Source: an uncultured Clostridia bacterium
GTDB lineage: Bacteria; Bacillota; Clostridia; Oscillospirales; Oscillospiraceae
Direction of reading: 5' to 3'
NCBI GenBank assembly: GCA_938049125.1
Contig: CALICR010000153.1
Location: forward strand, 1-15,741
DNA length: 15,741 nt
The notes below the pieces were generated by a model. The model was not told the DNA's origin and did no database searches. It saw only the letters and a program-made list of their open reading frames with translations. A program made the position numbers and the translations under genes. Below, one piece after another: positions 6,495 through 14,037 of this stretch. Numbering within the stretch: position 1 is the first letter of the stretch; the number at the start of each line of letters is the position of its first letter.

Positions 6495-8543
6495 TCATTT
6501 GAGTTCAAAGGGGATGGCGGCATAGCTGCCGTCGGCCAGGGTGGTGAATACGGTGATCCCGCCCTCAGCGGGGATGAATTCCTGCGGCACGCCGTAGAAA
6601 TAGGAGCGGAACGCGCCCGTCTCGTCGGGGCAGAGCCGGTAGGTGTACCGGACGCCGCCGACGGTCAGGTTGCAGTAGACAGGGCCGGTGATGGCCTCGG
6701 GGTTCTCAATGGCACCCCGGACATACCAGCCGCTGGGGTCATCCTCGTCATAGGTGAAGGCAAGCCGGGCGGAGGCCTCGGACAGTGTGCCGGTGATGGC
6801 GCTGTCCTCAATGGGGGCCGTGTAGCGGACAAAGCTCATGCCGACGACGCGCTTGACGAAGCTCTCGGTGATACGTGCGTCATAATGGCGGCGCATATGG
6901 TCGAGCAAGGCCGAATTGTGCGGCGTATAGACGTTTGGCAGATCGATGAGGGCACGGGCGGGATTTTCAATGCCGTACTTGGCCAGGCGGGCGACATTGC
7001 AGGGGACCCGGGCGTCCCAGCCGCCGAGGTAGAAGAGATTGTCGCAGTAGCCCGCCGGGAGGGTGCCCCAGGTGCCGTTCCGCTCCAGCAGGGAGCAGGT
7101 GACGTTCATCGGCAGGATGAAATAGAGATTCTCCTCGTCCGCGTCGATGTGGTCATAGAGAAACTTTGAGGCGGGCTGGTCGCTTTTGCAGTCCCAGGGA
7201 CGGCGTCCGCGCCGGATCTGGGATGGGGCAGGCAGCACCGAGGAGACCGCGACCAGCAGCGCCGTGCCCAGAGCGCTGAAGACGATCACACGGCGGGAGG
7301 GGCGGAGCGGGTCGACGGTGACGCGGTGAGGCGTCCAGTGCCAGCCCAGCAGCAGAAGGTAGCAGAGGATGATGCTGAAGAAGACCGGATCGATGACCCG
7401 GTTGACCAGCCGCCCCTGCCGGAGCAGATAGAGCAGCAGCACCGCGCTTACAAATACGGGAGAGATTGCCGCCAGAAAACGCCGGAGCGGGGAGTCCCGG
7501 CGCAGGCCGGAGAGAAGGAACAGCACACCGCAGAGGAAAATCAGAGCGAAATAAAGAAGATGACCGGTGAAAAGCGCAAAATATTGACGCAGCACATCGG
7601 AGGATTCGATGTCACTGCCACCGTCTATGGTAGCCTGAAGAACGTCCTCATTGAAGACCTCCGTATCCTCAGAGAACCAAGACAGGAACATGATGAGGTC
7701 GGGCCATGGGAGATTCTCGTCAGTCAGCGTGTAGTTTTTATAGCGGTCTGAATAGTCCTCAATGTCGGAGCGGAGCGAATTGTAGCTGATATAGCTCCGC
7801 TCTTCGTCCGTCAGAAGGAGCCGGTTGGCAAAGACACCGGCGAAGAAGAGCGCCACGGCGCCGAAGAGCAGGAGAATTTTCGGGAGCCAGGTCCGGAACA
7901 CGTCCCGGCGGAAGGAAAAACGGCCGAGGATCAGCTCCGCCAGCGAGAAGGAGGCCAGCATGGCGAGGGCGATGAGGACGCTGCTGCTTCGGATCTGCTG
8001 TCCCAGCAGGAGCAGCAGCGCGCCGAGGATGTACTTCCCGGCCCCGGTTTTCTGACCGGACAGGGGGAAGACGGCATCGGCGATGAGCACGCAGCCGCCG
8101 ATGGCGGCAATGGCCGCGGAGCGCGTGAAGTTGATGAGGCTCAGCCCCGCACGCCAGAGCAAAGCATAGAGGACGACGGTCAGGGCAATGCACAGTGGGA
8201 CCGGATAGCGCCGGTAGACAACATAGAGGATCGCGGCAAAGCCCGCAAAGATGGCGAAATAGTTGGAGATGAGCCACCAGTTGACACTGGGCCGGGCCAT
8301 GTAGAGCGCGTGGACCAGAAGACTGCACAGCTTGCCGATGAAAGGCGAATAGCTGTTGCCGGACCGGGAGAGCAGCCAGGCAATGGCCGGATCATCGTTG
8401 ATTTCCCAGACGGTCCCGTAAAGGATCGTAAAAGCGAGCAGCAGGGCGGTGCTGAAGGCACTGAACAGCAGGGCATAGCAGTTCCGGCGGCGCAGGGCGT
8501 CCGGCACGTCCGGATGGGCCTGCACCCGGTTGATTGACTCCAT
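6495..8543 (-). CDS. GT-C-like polytopic membrane protein, putative side-chain glycosyltransferase
   Basis: A 682-residue protein of unknown exact family. About ten or eleven hydrophobic helices occupy residues 22-440. The first is followed by an outside loop with INDDPAIAWLLS (48-59), the Asp-Asp position expected for GT-C polyprenyl-phosphate-sugar transferases; a second long polar loop lies at about 240-320. Residues 440-682 form a mostly soluble, probably extracytoplasmic domain ending in a beta-rich part. The layout matches GacL, GtrC or ArnT-type enzymes, which take sugar from undecaprenyl phosphate outside the membrane. ATG 8543 follows AGAGAGGGA with six bases between, 14 bases after the rmlD stop. 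It sits between rmlD and wecE in the operon. A polymerase or hypothetical membrane protein is the alternative; no sequence motif fixes the sugar or acceptor. Confidence 0.75.
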   Translation of the reverse strand: MESINRVQAHPDVPDALRRRNCYALLFSAFSTALLLAFTILYGTVWEINDDPAIAWLLSRSGNSYSPFIGKLCSLLVHALYMARPSVNWWLISNYFAIFAGFAAILYVVYRRYPVPLCIALTVVLYALLWRAGLSLINFTRSAAIAAIGGCVLIADAVFPLSGQKTGAGKYILGALLLLLGQQIRSSSVLIALAMLASFSLAELILGRFSFRRDVFRTWLPKILLLFGAVALFFAGVFANRLLLTDEERSYISYNSLRSDIEDYSDRYKNYTLTDENLPWPDLIMFLSWFSEDTEVFNEDVLQATIDGGSDIESSDVLRQYFALFTGHLLYFALIFLCGVLFLLSGLRRDSPLRRFLAAISPVFVSAVLLLYLLRQGRLVNRVIDPVFFSIILCYLLLLGWHWTPHRVTVDPLRPSRRVIVFSALGTALLVAVSSVLPAPSQIRRGRRPWDCKSDQPASKFLYDHIDADEENLYFILPMNVTCSLLERNGTWGTLPAGYCDNLFYLGGWDARVPCNVARLAKYGIENPARALIDLPNVYTPHNSALLDHMRRHYDARITESFVKRVVGMSFVRYTAPIEDSAITGTLSEASARLAFTYDEDDPSGWYVRGAIENPEAITGPVYCNLTVGGVRYTYRLCPDETGAFRSYFYGVPQEFIPAEGGITVFTTLADGSYAAIPFELK

Positions 8544-8557
8544 TGGCGTTCCCTCTC

Positions 8558-9490
8558 TTAGACGTGGCTTTCCAGCGCCCGGTATTCCACAAGGAAGCGG
8601 TGCAGGGCGTCCTTCCAATCGGGCAGCGGCTCAAAGCCGCTTTTCCGCAGCTTGGACTTGTCGAGGCGGCTGTTGAAGGGCCGCGCGGCCTTGGAGAGGC
8701 CGTATTCCGCCGTGGTGACAGGGAGGACCTTCACGTTGCTGACACCTGCCTGACGGAAGATTTCGCAGGTGAAGTCGTACCAGGAGATGTAGCCGCCCTC
8801 GTTGGTGGCGTGGTAGTAGCCGTATTTGTCGCTCTCGACCATGTCAACGAGCAGGCGGGCGAGGTCGAAGGTGTAGGTCGGCGTGCCGATCTGGTCGCAG
8901 ACGACGCGGAGCGTGTCGTGGGTCTCGGCGAGCTTCAGCATGGTCTTGATGAAGTTCTTGCCGTTGACGCCGAAGACCCAGGCAATGCGGACGATGAAGT
9001 ACTTGTCGAGTGTGGAGCTGACGGCCAGCTCGCCCTCCAGCTTCGACTTGCCGTAGACGTTGAGGGGCCGGTAGTCCTTGCAGTCCGGGTCCCAGGGCTC
9101 GGTGCCGAGGCCGTTGAAGACGTAGTCCGTGCTGATGTAGACCATCTTGGCGTCCAGGGCCTTGCAGGCCTGGGCGATGTGGGCGGTGCCGCCCGCGTTG
9201 ATGGCACTGACCTTTTCGGCCTTGTCATCGTCCTCGGCCAGGTCCACGGCGGTCCAGGCGGCGCAGTGCACCACGGCATCGGGCCGCTCGGCGGTGAGCA
9301 CAGCCTCCACGGCGGCGGCGTCCGTGATGTCCAGGGGGACATAGGGCGCAGCCGTGACGGCGGAGCCGTCTGCAATACCGCTGTAAACCGGGGCAATGTC
9401 GCTGCCGACGGCGGCGTGACCGCGGCGGATCAGCTCGTTCATGACGTCGTGGCCCAGCTGGCCGCCGACGCCGGTGACAAACACTTTCAT
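8558..9490 (-). CDS. rmlD: dTDP-4-dehydrorhamnose reductase
   Basis: A 310-residue short-chain dehydrogenase that reduces dTDP-4-keto-L-rhamnose to dTDP-L-rhamnose with NAD(P)H. It shows the dinucleotide motif VTGVGGQLG (5-13), AAWTAVDLAE (77-86), STDYVF (120-125), and the catalytic YGKSK (146-150). QIGTPTYT and the C-terminal RPFNSRLDKSKL are also typical of RmlD. Length is normal. The ATG at 9490 is preceded by AAAGGAGCG seven bases upstream; longer open frame upstream contains the promoter and is not coding. It is first in an eight-gene operon and separated from rmlACB by the pyrophosphatase gene, an unusual split that puts the last rhamnose step in the amino-sugar operon. Confidence 0.95.
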   Translation of the reverse strand: MKVFVTGVGGQLGHDVMNELIRRGHAAVGSDIAPVYSGIADGSAVTAAPYVPLDITDAAAVEAVLTAERPDAVVHCAAWTAVDLAEDDDKAEKVSAINAGGTAHIAQACKALDAKMVYISTDYVFNGLGTEPWDPDCKDYRPLNVYGKSKLEGELAVSSTLDKYFIVRIAWVFGVNGKNFIKTMLKLAETHDTLRVVCDQIGTPTYTFDLARLLVDMVESDKYGYYHATNEGGYISWYDFTCEIFRQAGVSNVKVLPVTTAEYGLSKAARPFNSRLDKSKLRKSGFEPLPDWKDALHRFLVEYRALESHV

Positions 9491-9563
9491 GAAAAAACGC
9501 TCCTTTGCCTGCCGCGGAACGCAGTCCGGCGGCAGGAAAAATGTCAGGTCCCATAACTTTCTC

Positions 9564-9592
9564 AGTATACCACAGCTCCGGGAGAATTGCAA
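9564..9592 (-). promoter_or_regulatory. Sigma-A promoter of the rmlD-gltS operon
   Basis: TTGCAA (9592-9587) and TATACT (9569-9564) are separated by exactly 17 bp, and the -10 box is preceded by TGG, an extended -10. The start point would be near 9557, leaving a leader of about 65 bases before rmlD. No attenuator or operator was recognised in that leader. Confidence 0.88.
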
Positions 9593-9654
9593 CGAAAAAG
9601 CGGGAAACGGCGGCGCATTCAAAAGAAAAATGTCGGAGTCGGACGGGACCGGCG

Positions 9655-9692
9655 GAGCAAAACCGGTGCGCAGACGTCTGTCTGCGCACCGG
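9655..9692 (-). terminator. Intrinsic terminator after the pyrophosphatase gene
   Basis: A perfect 13-bp GC-rich stem (CCGGTGCGCAGAC with GTCTGCGCACCGG, loop AGAC on the minus strand) begins about ten bases after the ppaC stop and is followed by TTTTGC. It separates ppaC from the downstream rmlD operon, which has its own promoter about 60 bases further on. Confidence 0.87.
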
Positions 9693-9702
9693 GTACAGGC
9701 GC

Positions 9703-11322
9703 TCAGCCCCAAAGGGCGGAGAGGGCAGGAATGATCTGTTTTTTTCGGGAGACGACCTTCGGGAGAAAGCAGGTATCATCCTTCAGCTCGACGCCGAAGG
9801 CCTGGGTGATGGTGTCGGTGTCGCCGAGGTAGATGAGCTGGGTGCCCACCAGAAGTACGTCCGTCAGCATCAGGAGCATCATGCTGTAATGCCGCTCGGC
9901 CATGGTTTTGCGCATAAGGTCCAGGAACTCCTGCTTCCGCTCCAGCATCCGGGCGGAGTCGATGCAGGTGATCTGAGCCACGCCGAAGTGGTGCCTGGCG
10001 ATGTGGAAGTCCTTGAAGTCCGAGAAGAACAGGTCCTCCACAGGCTTGTCCAGGGTGCTGGACGCGGCGAAGATGGACTGGCCCAGCTCGTCCAGCGAGA
10101 CGCCGGAGATGCGGGCCATGCGGGCGGCCATGCGGCGGTCCCGCTCCGTGCAGGTGGGGGACTTGAACATGACCGTATCGGCCACGATGGCGGCGGCGAT
10201 GAGTCCCGCCAGGTTCGGCTCCGGCATCAGGCCCTTTTCCTGGTACATGGAGGCCACGATGGTGGCGGTGCTGCCCACGGGTTCGTTGCGGAAGTAGATG
10301 GGGCCGGTGGTCTGGATGTCCGCGAGGCGGTGGTGGTCGATAATCTCGAGGATCTCCGCCTGCTCCAGGCCGGGCACGGACTGGGAGATCTCATTGTGGT
10401 CCACCAGCACGACGCGCTTCCGGCGCGGCCGGATCAGGTGGTACCGGGAGAGGGTGCCGACGACCTTCTCGTTCTCGTCCAGGATGGGGTAGCTGCGGTA
10501 GCGGGTCTTGATGACCACCTCCTGGACGTCGTCCACGAAGTCCGTGAGGTGGAAGGAGAGAAGGTCCTGGGTCCGGCAGACGTGGGAGATGGACACGGCC
10601 TGGTAGATGAGGCGCGCGGCCTTATAGGCGTCGAAGGGGGTGGAGATGATGCAGGTGGAGGTGGGCGCTTCGCGGAAGCGCGGGTCCAGCGTTGCCTGGC
10701 AGAGCACGACGCAGCTGACGCCCAGCTCGATGGCGCGCTCCACCATGTCGTCCTGCTGGCCGCAAAGAAGAACGGTGTTCTTCTGGGAGAAGCAGAGCTC
10801 CGGGTGGGCCTGGGGCAGGGCGATGGTGACCTCGCCGCTGATCTTGTCCACCTGATGGCCGGCCTCGTTGAGAATCTTGCCCTCCAGCACGCTGAGCAGG
10901 TTGAAGAGCGGCACGTCCTCCACATAGGGCCGCTCGATGGACATGACGTCGTAGGCGGCAATCTCCGACGAGGAGAGCATCCCGTAGAGCGTCCCGTCGT
11001 TGTTCACCACGGGGAGGGACTGGATGTGGCGGTCGTCCTGGCGCAGGATGGTCCAGGCACGGTTGACGGTGACGGCGGCGTTGAGGGCCGGGGGCGTATC
11101 ATAGTTCAGGTCGAGGACCTGGGTGCGCATGGTGTTGAGCAGCATCGGCGGCTCGAAGCCGAAGCGGTCGAGCACGAGCTTTGTCTCGTCGCTGAGGTGG
11201 CCGAGGCGGGCGGGGACGAATTCCCGGTCGCCCAGGGCGTTGCGCAGCGCGGCGTAGGCCATGGCGGAAACGATGGAGTCGGTGTCCGGGTTGCGGTGTC
11301 CGGTGACATAAATGGGTTCCAA
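9703..11322 (-). CDS. ppaC: Manganese-dependent inorganic pyrophosphatase with CBS and DRTGG domains
   Basis: A 539-residue family II (DHH) pyrophosphatase that hydrolyses PPi to phosphate in the cytoplasm. Metal-binding parts are visible: GHRNPDTDS (8-16, with H9, D13, D15), VDHN (307-310), IDHHR (328-332), and the C-terminal substrate motif SRKKQIIPAL (525-534). Inserted between the first two are regulatory domains: CBS-like about 65-125, DRTGG-like about 130-240, and a second CBS about 245-305. This is the nucleotide-regulated clostridial type (about 550 residues), not the plain 310-residue enzyme. The start is TTG at 11322 after AGAGGTGAAGG; no ATG or GTG gives a complete first strand. 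It has its own promoter and terminator. RmlA releases PPi, so its place between the dTDP-sugar operons may be more than chance. Confidence 0.93.
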   Translation of the reverse strand: MEPIYVTGHRNPDTDSIVSAMAYAALRNALGDREFVPARLGHLSDETKLVLDRFGFEPPMLLNTMRTQVLDLNYDTPPALNAAVTVNRAWTILRQDDRHIQSLPVVNNDGTLYGMLSSSEIAAYDVMSIERPYVEDVPLFNLLSVLEGKILNEAGHQVDKISGEVTIALPQAHPELCFSQKNTVLLCGQQDDMVERAIELGVSCVVLCQATLDPRFREAPTSTCIISTPFDAYKAARLIYQAVSISHVCRTQDLLSFHLTDFVDDVQEVVIKTRYRSYPILDENEKVVGTLSRYHLIRPRRKRVVLVDHNEISQSVPGLEQAEILEIIDHHRLADIQTTGPIYFRNEPVGSTATIVASMYQEKGLMPEPNLAGLIAAAIVADTVMFKSPTCTERDRRMAARMARISGVSLDELGQSIFAASSTLDKPVEDLFFSDFKDFHIARHHFGVAQITCIDSARMLERKQEFLDLMRKTMAERHYSMMLLMLTDVLLVGTQLIYLGDTDTITQAFGVELKDDTCFLPKVVSRKKQIIPALSALWG

Positions 11323-11346
11323 ATTCCTTCACCTCTCAATGTCCCA

Positions 11347-11375
11347 AGTATAGCACAGCTTTTTTCGAATGCCAA
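11347..11375 (-). promoter_or_regulatory. Sigma-A promoter of ppaC
   Basis: TTGGCA (11375-11370) and TATACT (11352-11347) with a 17-bp spacer; TGC before the -10 makes an extended element. The leader is short, about 18 bases, with the RBS at once after the start point. The -10 surroundings (AGCTGTGCTATACT) are almost the same as in the rmlD promoter. Confidence 0.88.
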
Positions 11376-11407
11376 TCCAGAAATCCGGCGGATTCCTGTA
11401 GCATTTT

Positions 11408-11447
11408 GAAAAACGGCACCCGCCCCGGCGAATGGAGCCGGGGCGGG
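11408..11447 (-). terminator. Terminator after rmlB
   Basis: A perfect 11-bp GC stem (CCCGCCCCGGC with GCCGGGGCGGG, seven-base loop) starts about 20 bases after the rmlB stop. A run of five T follows on the minus strand, but only after a short TGCCG spacer, so efficiency is uncertain. It divides the rml operon from the ppaC promoter. Confidence 0.75.
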
Positions 11448-11466
11448 GAAAACGTGGCTTGTGGTC

Positions 11467-12489
11467 TTACTGGCGGTCCTTGTACATCCGCTCGTAATAA
11501 TTCTGATAGTCGCCCGCGAGGATGTTCTGCCACCACGGCTTGTTGTCGAGATACCACCGGATGGTCTTCTTGATGCCGTCGTCGAACTTCGTTGCCGGGA
11601 GCCAGCCGAGCTCACGGTGAATTTTGGTGGGATCGATGGCGTAGCGCATGTCGTGACCGGGACGGTCGGTGACGTAGTGGATGAGGCTTTCCGGCTTGCC
11701 CAGCTCGCGCAGGATGGTCTTGACGACCTCAAGGTTCGTGCGCTCGTTGTGACCGCCGACGTTGTAGACCTCGCCGACGCGGCCCTTGCGCATGACCAGA
11801 TCGATGGCGGAGCAGTGATCCTCGACGTAGAGCCAGTCGCGGACGTTCTCGCCGGTGCCGTAGACGGGAAGGCTCTCGTCGGCGAGTGCGCGGGAGATCA
11901 TCAGCGGGATCAGCTTTTCGGGGAAGTGGTAGGGGCCGTAGTTGTTGGAGCAGCGGGTGATGGACACCGGCAGCTTGAAGGTGCGGTGGTAGGCGAGCAC
12001 CAGCAGATCCGCGGACGCCTTGGAGGCGGAGTAGGGGGAGGAGGTGTGGATGGGCGTCTCCTCGGTGAAGAACAGGTCGGGGCGGTCCAGCGGCAGATCA
12101 CCGTAGACCTCGTCGGTGGAGACCTGATGGTAGCGGGTGATGCCGTACTTGCGGCAGGCGTCCAGCAGCACGCCGGTGCCGAGAATGTTGGTCTGGAGGA
12201 AGATGCCGGGGTCCTCAATGGAGCGGTCCACATGGCTCTCCGCCGCGAAGTTGACGACGATGTCGGGGTGCTCCTCCTCAAACAGCCGGTTCACAAGGGC
12301 GCGGTCTGCGACGTCGCCCTTGACGAAGCGGAAGTTCGGATTCTGCATCACAGGCTCCAGCGTGGCGAGGTTGCCCGCATAGGTCAGCTTGTCAAGGCAG
12401 ATGATGCGGTCGTCCGGGTGATTTTTGAGCTGGAAGAAGATGAAATTGCTGCCGATAAAGCCGGCGCCGCCGGTCACGATAATGGTCAT
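11467..12489 (-). CDS. rmlB: dTDP-glucose 4,6-dehydratase
   Basis: A 340-residue extended SDR enzyme that converts dTDP-glucose to dTDP-4-keto-6-deoxyglucose, the branch point for rhamnose and Fuc4N. Motifs: NAD-binding VTGGAGFIGSN (5-15), LTYAGN (35-40), AAESHVDRSI (82-91), catalytic STDEVYG (124-130), YSASKAS (153-159), and RCSNNYGPYHFPEKLIP in the sugar-nucleotide region; GTGENVRDWLYVEDHC follows. Full-length for the family. ATG is preceded by AAGGAGGGCAATCT, 12 bases after the rmlC stop. It is last in its operon and followed by a GC-rich terminator. Confidence 0.97.
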   Translation of the reverse strand: MTIIVTGGAGFIGSNFIFFQLKNHPDDRIICLDKLTYAGNLATLEPVMQNPNFRFVKGDVADRALVNRLFEEEHPDIVVNFAAESHVDRSIEDPGIFLQTNILGTGVLLDACRKYGITRYHQVSTDEVYGDLPLDRPDLFFTEETPIHTSSPYSASKASADLLVLAYHRTFKLPVSITRCSNNYGPYHFPEKLIPLMISRALADESLPVYGTGENVRDWLYVEDHCSAIDLVMRKGRVGEVYNVGGHNERTNLEVVKTILRELGKPESLIHYVTDRPGHDMRYAIDPTKIHRELGWLPATKFDDGIKKTIRWYLDNKPWWQNILAGDYQNYYERMYKDRQ

Positions 12490-12501
12490 AGATTGCCCTC
12501 C

Positions 12502-13053
12502 TTATCTCTTGTAGACAAAATTACAGTCACTGTCCCGCAGCAGGGGCGCGCGCAGATCCTTTTCGGAAAGAATGGGGTCCGAGATGTTCCACTTAACGCC
12601 GATCTCCGGATCGTCGAAGCGAATGGAGCGGTCACACTCCTTGGAATAGAGGTTGTCCACCTTGTAGCAGAACGTCACGTTGTCCGTCAGCGTCAGGAAG
12701 CCGTGGGCAAAGCCCTGCGGAATGTAGAACTGGCGGTGATTCTCACCGGACAGCTCGGCGGTGACCCATTTGAGGTAGGTCGGCGAGCCGCGGCGCAGGT
12801 CCACGGCCACGTCCATGACCGCTCCGCTGATGACACGGACGATCTTTGCCTGCGACATCGGGTCCATTTGAAAATGCAGCCCGCGGAGCGTGCCCTTTTT
12901 GGCGGTGAAGCTCTCGTTGTCCTGACAGGGGACGAAGCTCAGGGCCGCATATTTCGGCTCGGACCAGGTTTCCATAAAGTAGCCCCGGTAGTCGCCGAAG
13001 ACATCCGGTTCGATGATCTTTACACCCGGAATGGCGGCGTCAATGATACGCAT
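12502..13053 (-). CDS. rmlC: dTDP-4-dehydrorhamnose 3,5-epimerase
   Basis: A 183-residue cupin that epimerises C3 and C5 of dTDP-4-keto-6-deoxyglucose. Diagnostic parts: FGDYRGYFMETW (19-30), GTLRGLHFQ (54-62) with the catalytic His60, SGAVMDVAVDLRRGSPTY (76-93), YIPQGFAHGFLTL (110-122), and FCYKVDNLY with the catalytic Tyr130. Start ATG 13053 has GAAGGGAGT seven bases upstream; the frame open to 13206 lies inside rmlA and is not used. It lies between rmlA and rmlB with gaps of 16 and 12 bases. Confidence 0.97.
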   Translation of the reverse strand: MRIIDAAIPGVKIIEPDVFGDYRGYFMETWSEPKYAALSFVPCQDNESFTAKKGTLRGLHFQMDPMSQAKIVRVISGAVMDVAVDLRRGSPTYLKWVTAELSGENHRQFYIPQGFAHGFLTLTDNVTFCYKVDNLYSKECDRSIRFDDPEIGVKWNISDPILSEKDLRAPLLRDSDCNFVYKR

Positions 13054-13069
13054 GGAATGACTCCCTTCT

Positions 13070-13957
13070 TTAATAGAGGATCTTGCCCTCGGCGACGCTC
13101 CGGAGGTGCTGGCCGTAGGGGGATTTGCCGTATTTCTCGGCGGAGGAGAGGAGGGTCTCGCGGTCAATCCACTGCTTCTGGTAGGCGATCTCCTCCAGGG
13201 CGGCAATCTGGATGCCCTGTCGGTTCTCGACCATGCGGACGAAGTCCGAGGCGTCCACCAGGGAATCCATGGTGCCGGTGTCGAGCCAGGCGTAGCCGCG
13301 GCCCAGGAGCTGCACGTCCAGGGTGCCGTCCTCGAGGTAGAAGCGGTTGAGGTCCGTGATCTCCAGCTCCCCGCGGGCGCTGGGCTTCACGCGCTTCGCC
13401 ATCTCCACGACGCGCTTGTCGTAGAAATAGAGGCCCGTGATGCAGTAGTTGGACTTCGGGTGCTTCGGCTTTTCCTCGACGGAGATGACCTTGCCGTTCG
13501 CATCGAATTCCACGATGCCGAACCGCTCGGGGTCGTTGACATAGTAGCCGAAGATGCTGGCGCGGCCGCGCTCCTCGGCGTTGCGGACGGCCTCGGTCAG
13601 CAGGCGGGTGAAGCCGCTGCCGTAGAAGATGTTGTCGCCGAGGACCATGGCGCAGCAGTCGTCGCCGATGAACTCCTCGCCCAGCAGGAAGGCCTGGGCC
13701 AGACCGTCCGGCGAGGGCTGGACCTTGTAGCTGAGGCGGATGCCGAACTGGCTGCCGTCGCCGAGCAGGCGCTCGAAGTTCGGCAGGTCCGTGGGCGTGG
13801 AGATGATGAGGATATCCCGGATGCCCGCCATCATCAGCGTGGACAGGGGATAGTAGACCATCGGCTTGTCATAGACGGGGAGCAGCTGCTTGGAGGTGAC
13901 CATGGTCAGGGGATAGAGCCGCGTGCCGGAGCCTCCGGCCAGTACGATTCCTTTCAT
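13070..13957 (-). CDS. rmlA: Glucose-1-phosphate thymidylyltransferase
   Basis: A 295-residue nucleotidyltransferase that joins glucose-1-phosphate and dTTP to dTDP-glucose and PPi. It shows LAGGSGTRLYPLT (6-18), SKQLLPVYDKPMVYYPL (22-38), GDN metal site (107-109), EEKPKHPKSN (161-170), and LDTGTMDSL (225-233); length is the usual one. ATG follows AAAAGGAG with eight bases between. It is the first rml gene of the operon, 80 bases after the RgpB-like transferase; that gap holds a GC hairpin but no convincing promoter. It supplies both the rhamnose and the Fuc4N branch. Confidence 0.97.
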   Translation of the reverse strand: MKGIVLAGGSGTRLYPLTMVTSKQLLPVYDKPMVYYPLSTLMMAGIRDILIISTPTDLPNFERLLGDGSQFGIRLSYKVQPSPDGLAQAFLLGEEFIGDDCCAMVLGDNIFYGSGFTRLLTEAVRNAEERGRASIFGYYVNDPERFGIVEFDANGKVISVEEKPKHPKSNYCITGLYFYDKRVVEMAKRVKPSARGELEITDLNRFYLEDGTLDVQLLGRGYAWLDTGTMDSLVDASDFVRMVENRQGIQIAALEEIAYQKQWIDRETLLSSAEKYGKSPYGQHLRSVAEGKILY

Positions 13958-14009
13958 TTGTCATACTCCTTTTCTCTGTTATTTCTCTGTGGTAAATGTC
14001 TCTTTGGGT

Positions 14010-14027
14010 CCCGGCCCGGGGGCCGGG
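14010..14027 (-). other. GC-rich hairpin in the gap before rmlA
   Basis: CCCGGCC and GGCCGGG are separated by four bases in the 80-base gap between the GT2 gene and rmlA. No T-run follows on either strand, so it is not a regular terminator. It could stabilise the upstream mRNA or tune rmlA expression; no function is shown. Confidence 0.4.
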
Positions 14028-14037
14028 CGCGTGTGCG

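Noticed and set aside
9505..11409. A 634-codon open frame on the plus strand opposite ppaC
   Set aside because: No RBS, no recognisable domain, and a composition rich in Gly, Val, Asp and Glu as expected for the complement of a GC-rich gene. ppaC on the other strand has all family motifs.
11461..13350. A 629-codon open frame on the plus strand opposite rmlB and rmlC
   Set aside because: It crosses two clear rml genes and ends in low-complexity Arg/Gly sequence; an antisense shadow.
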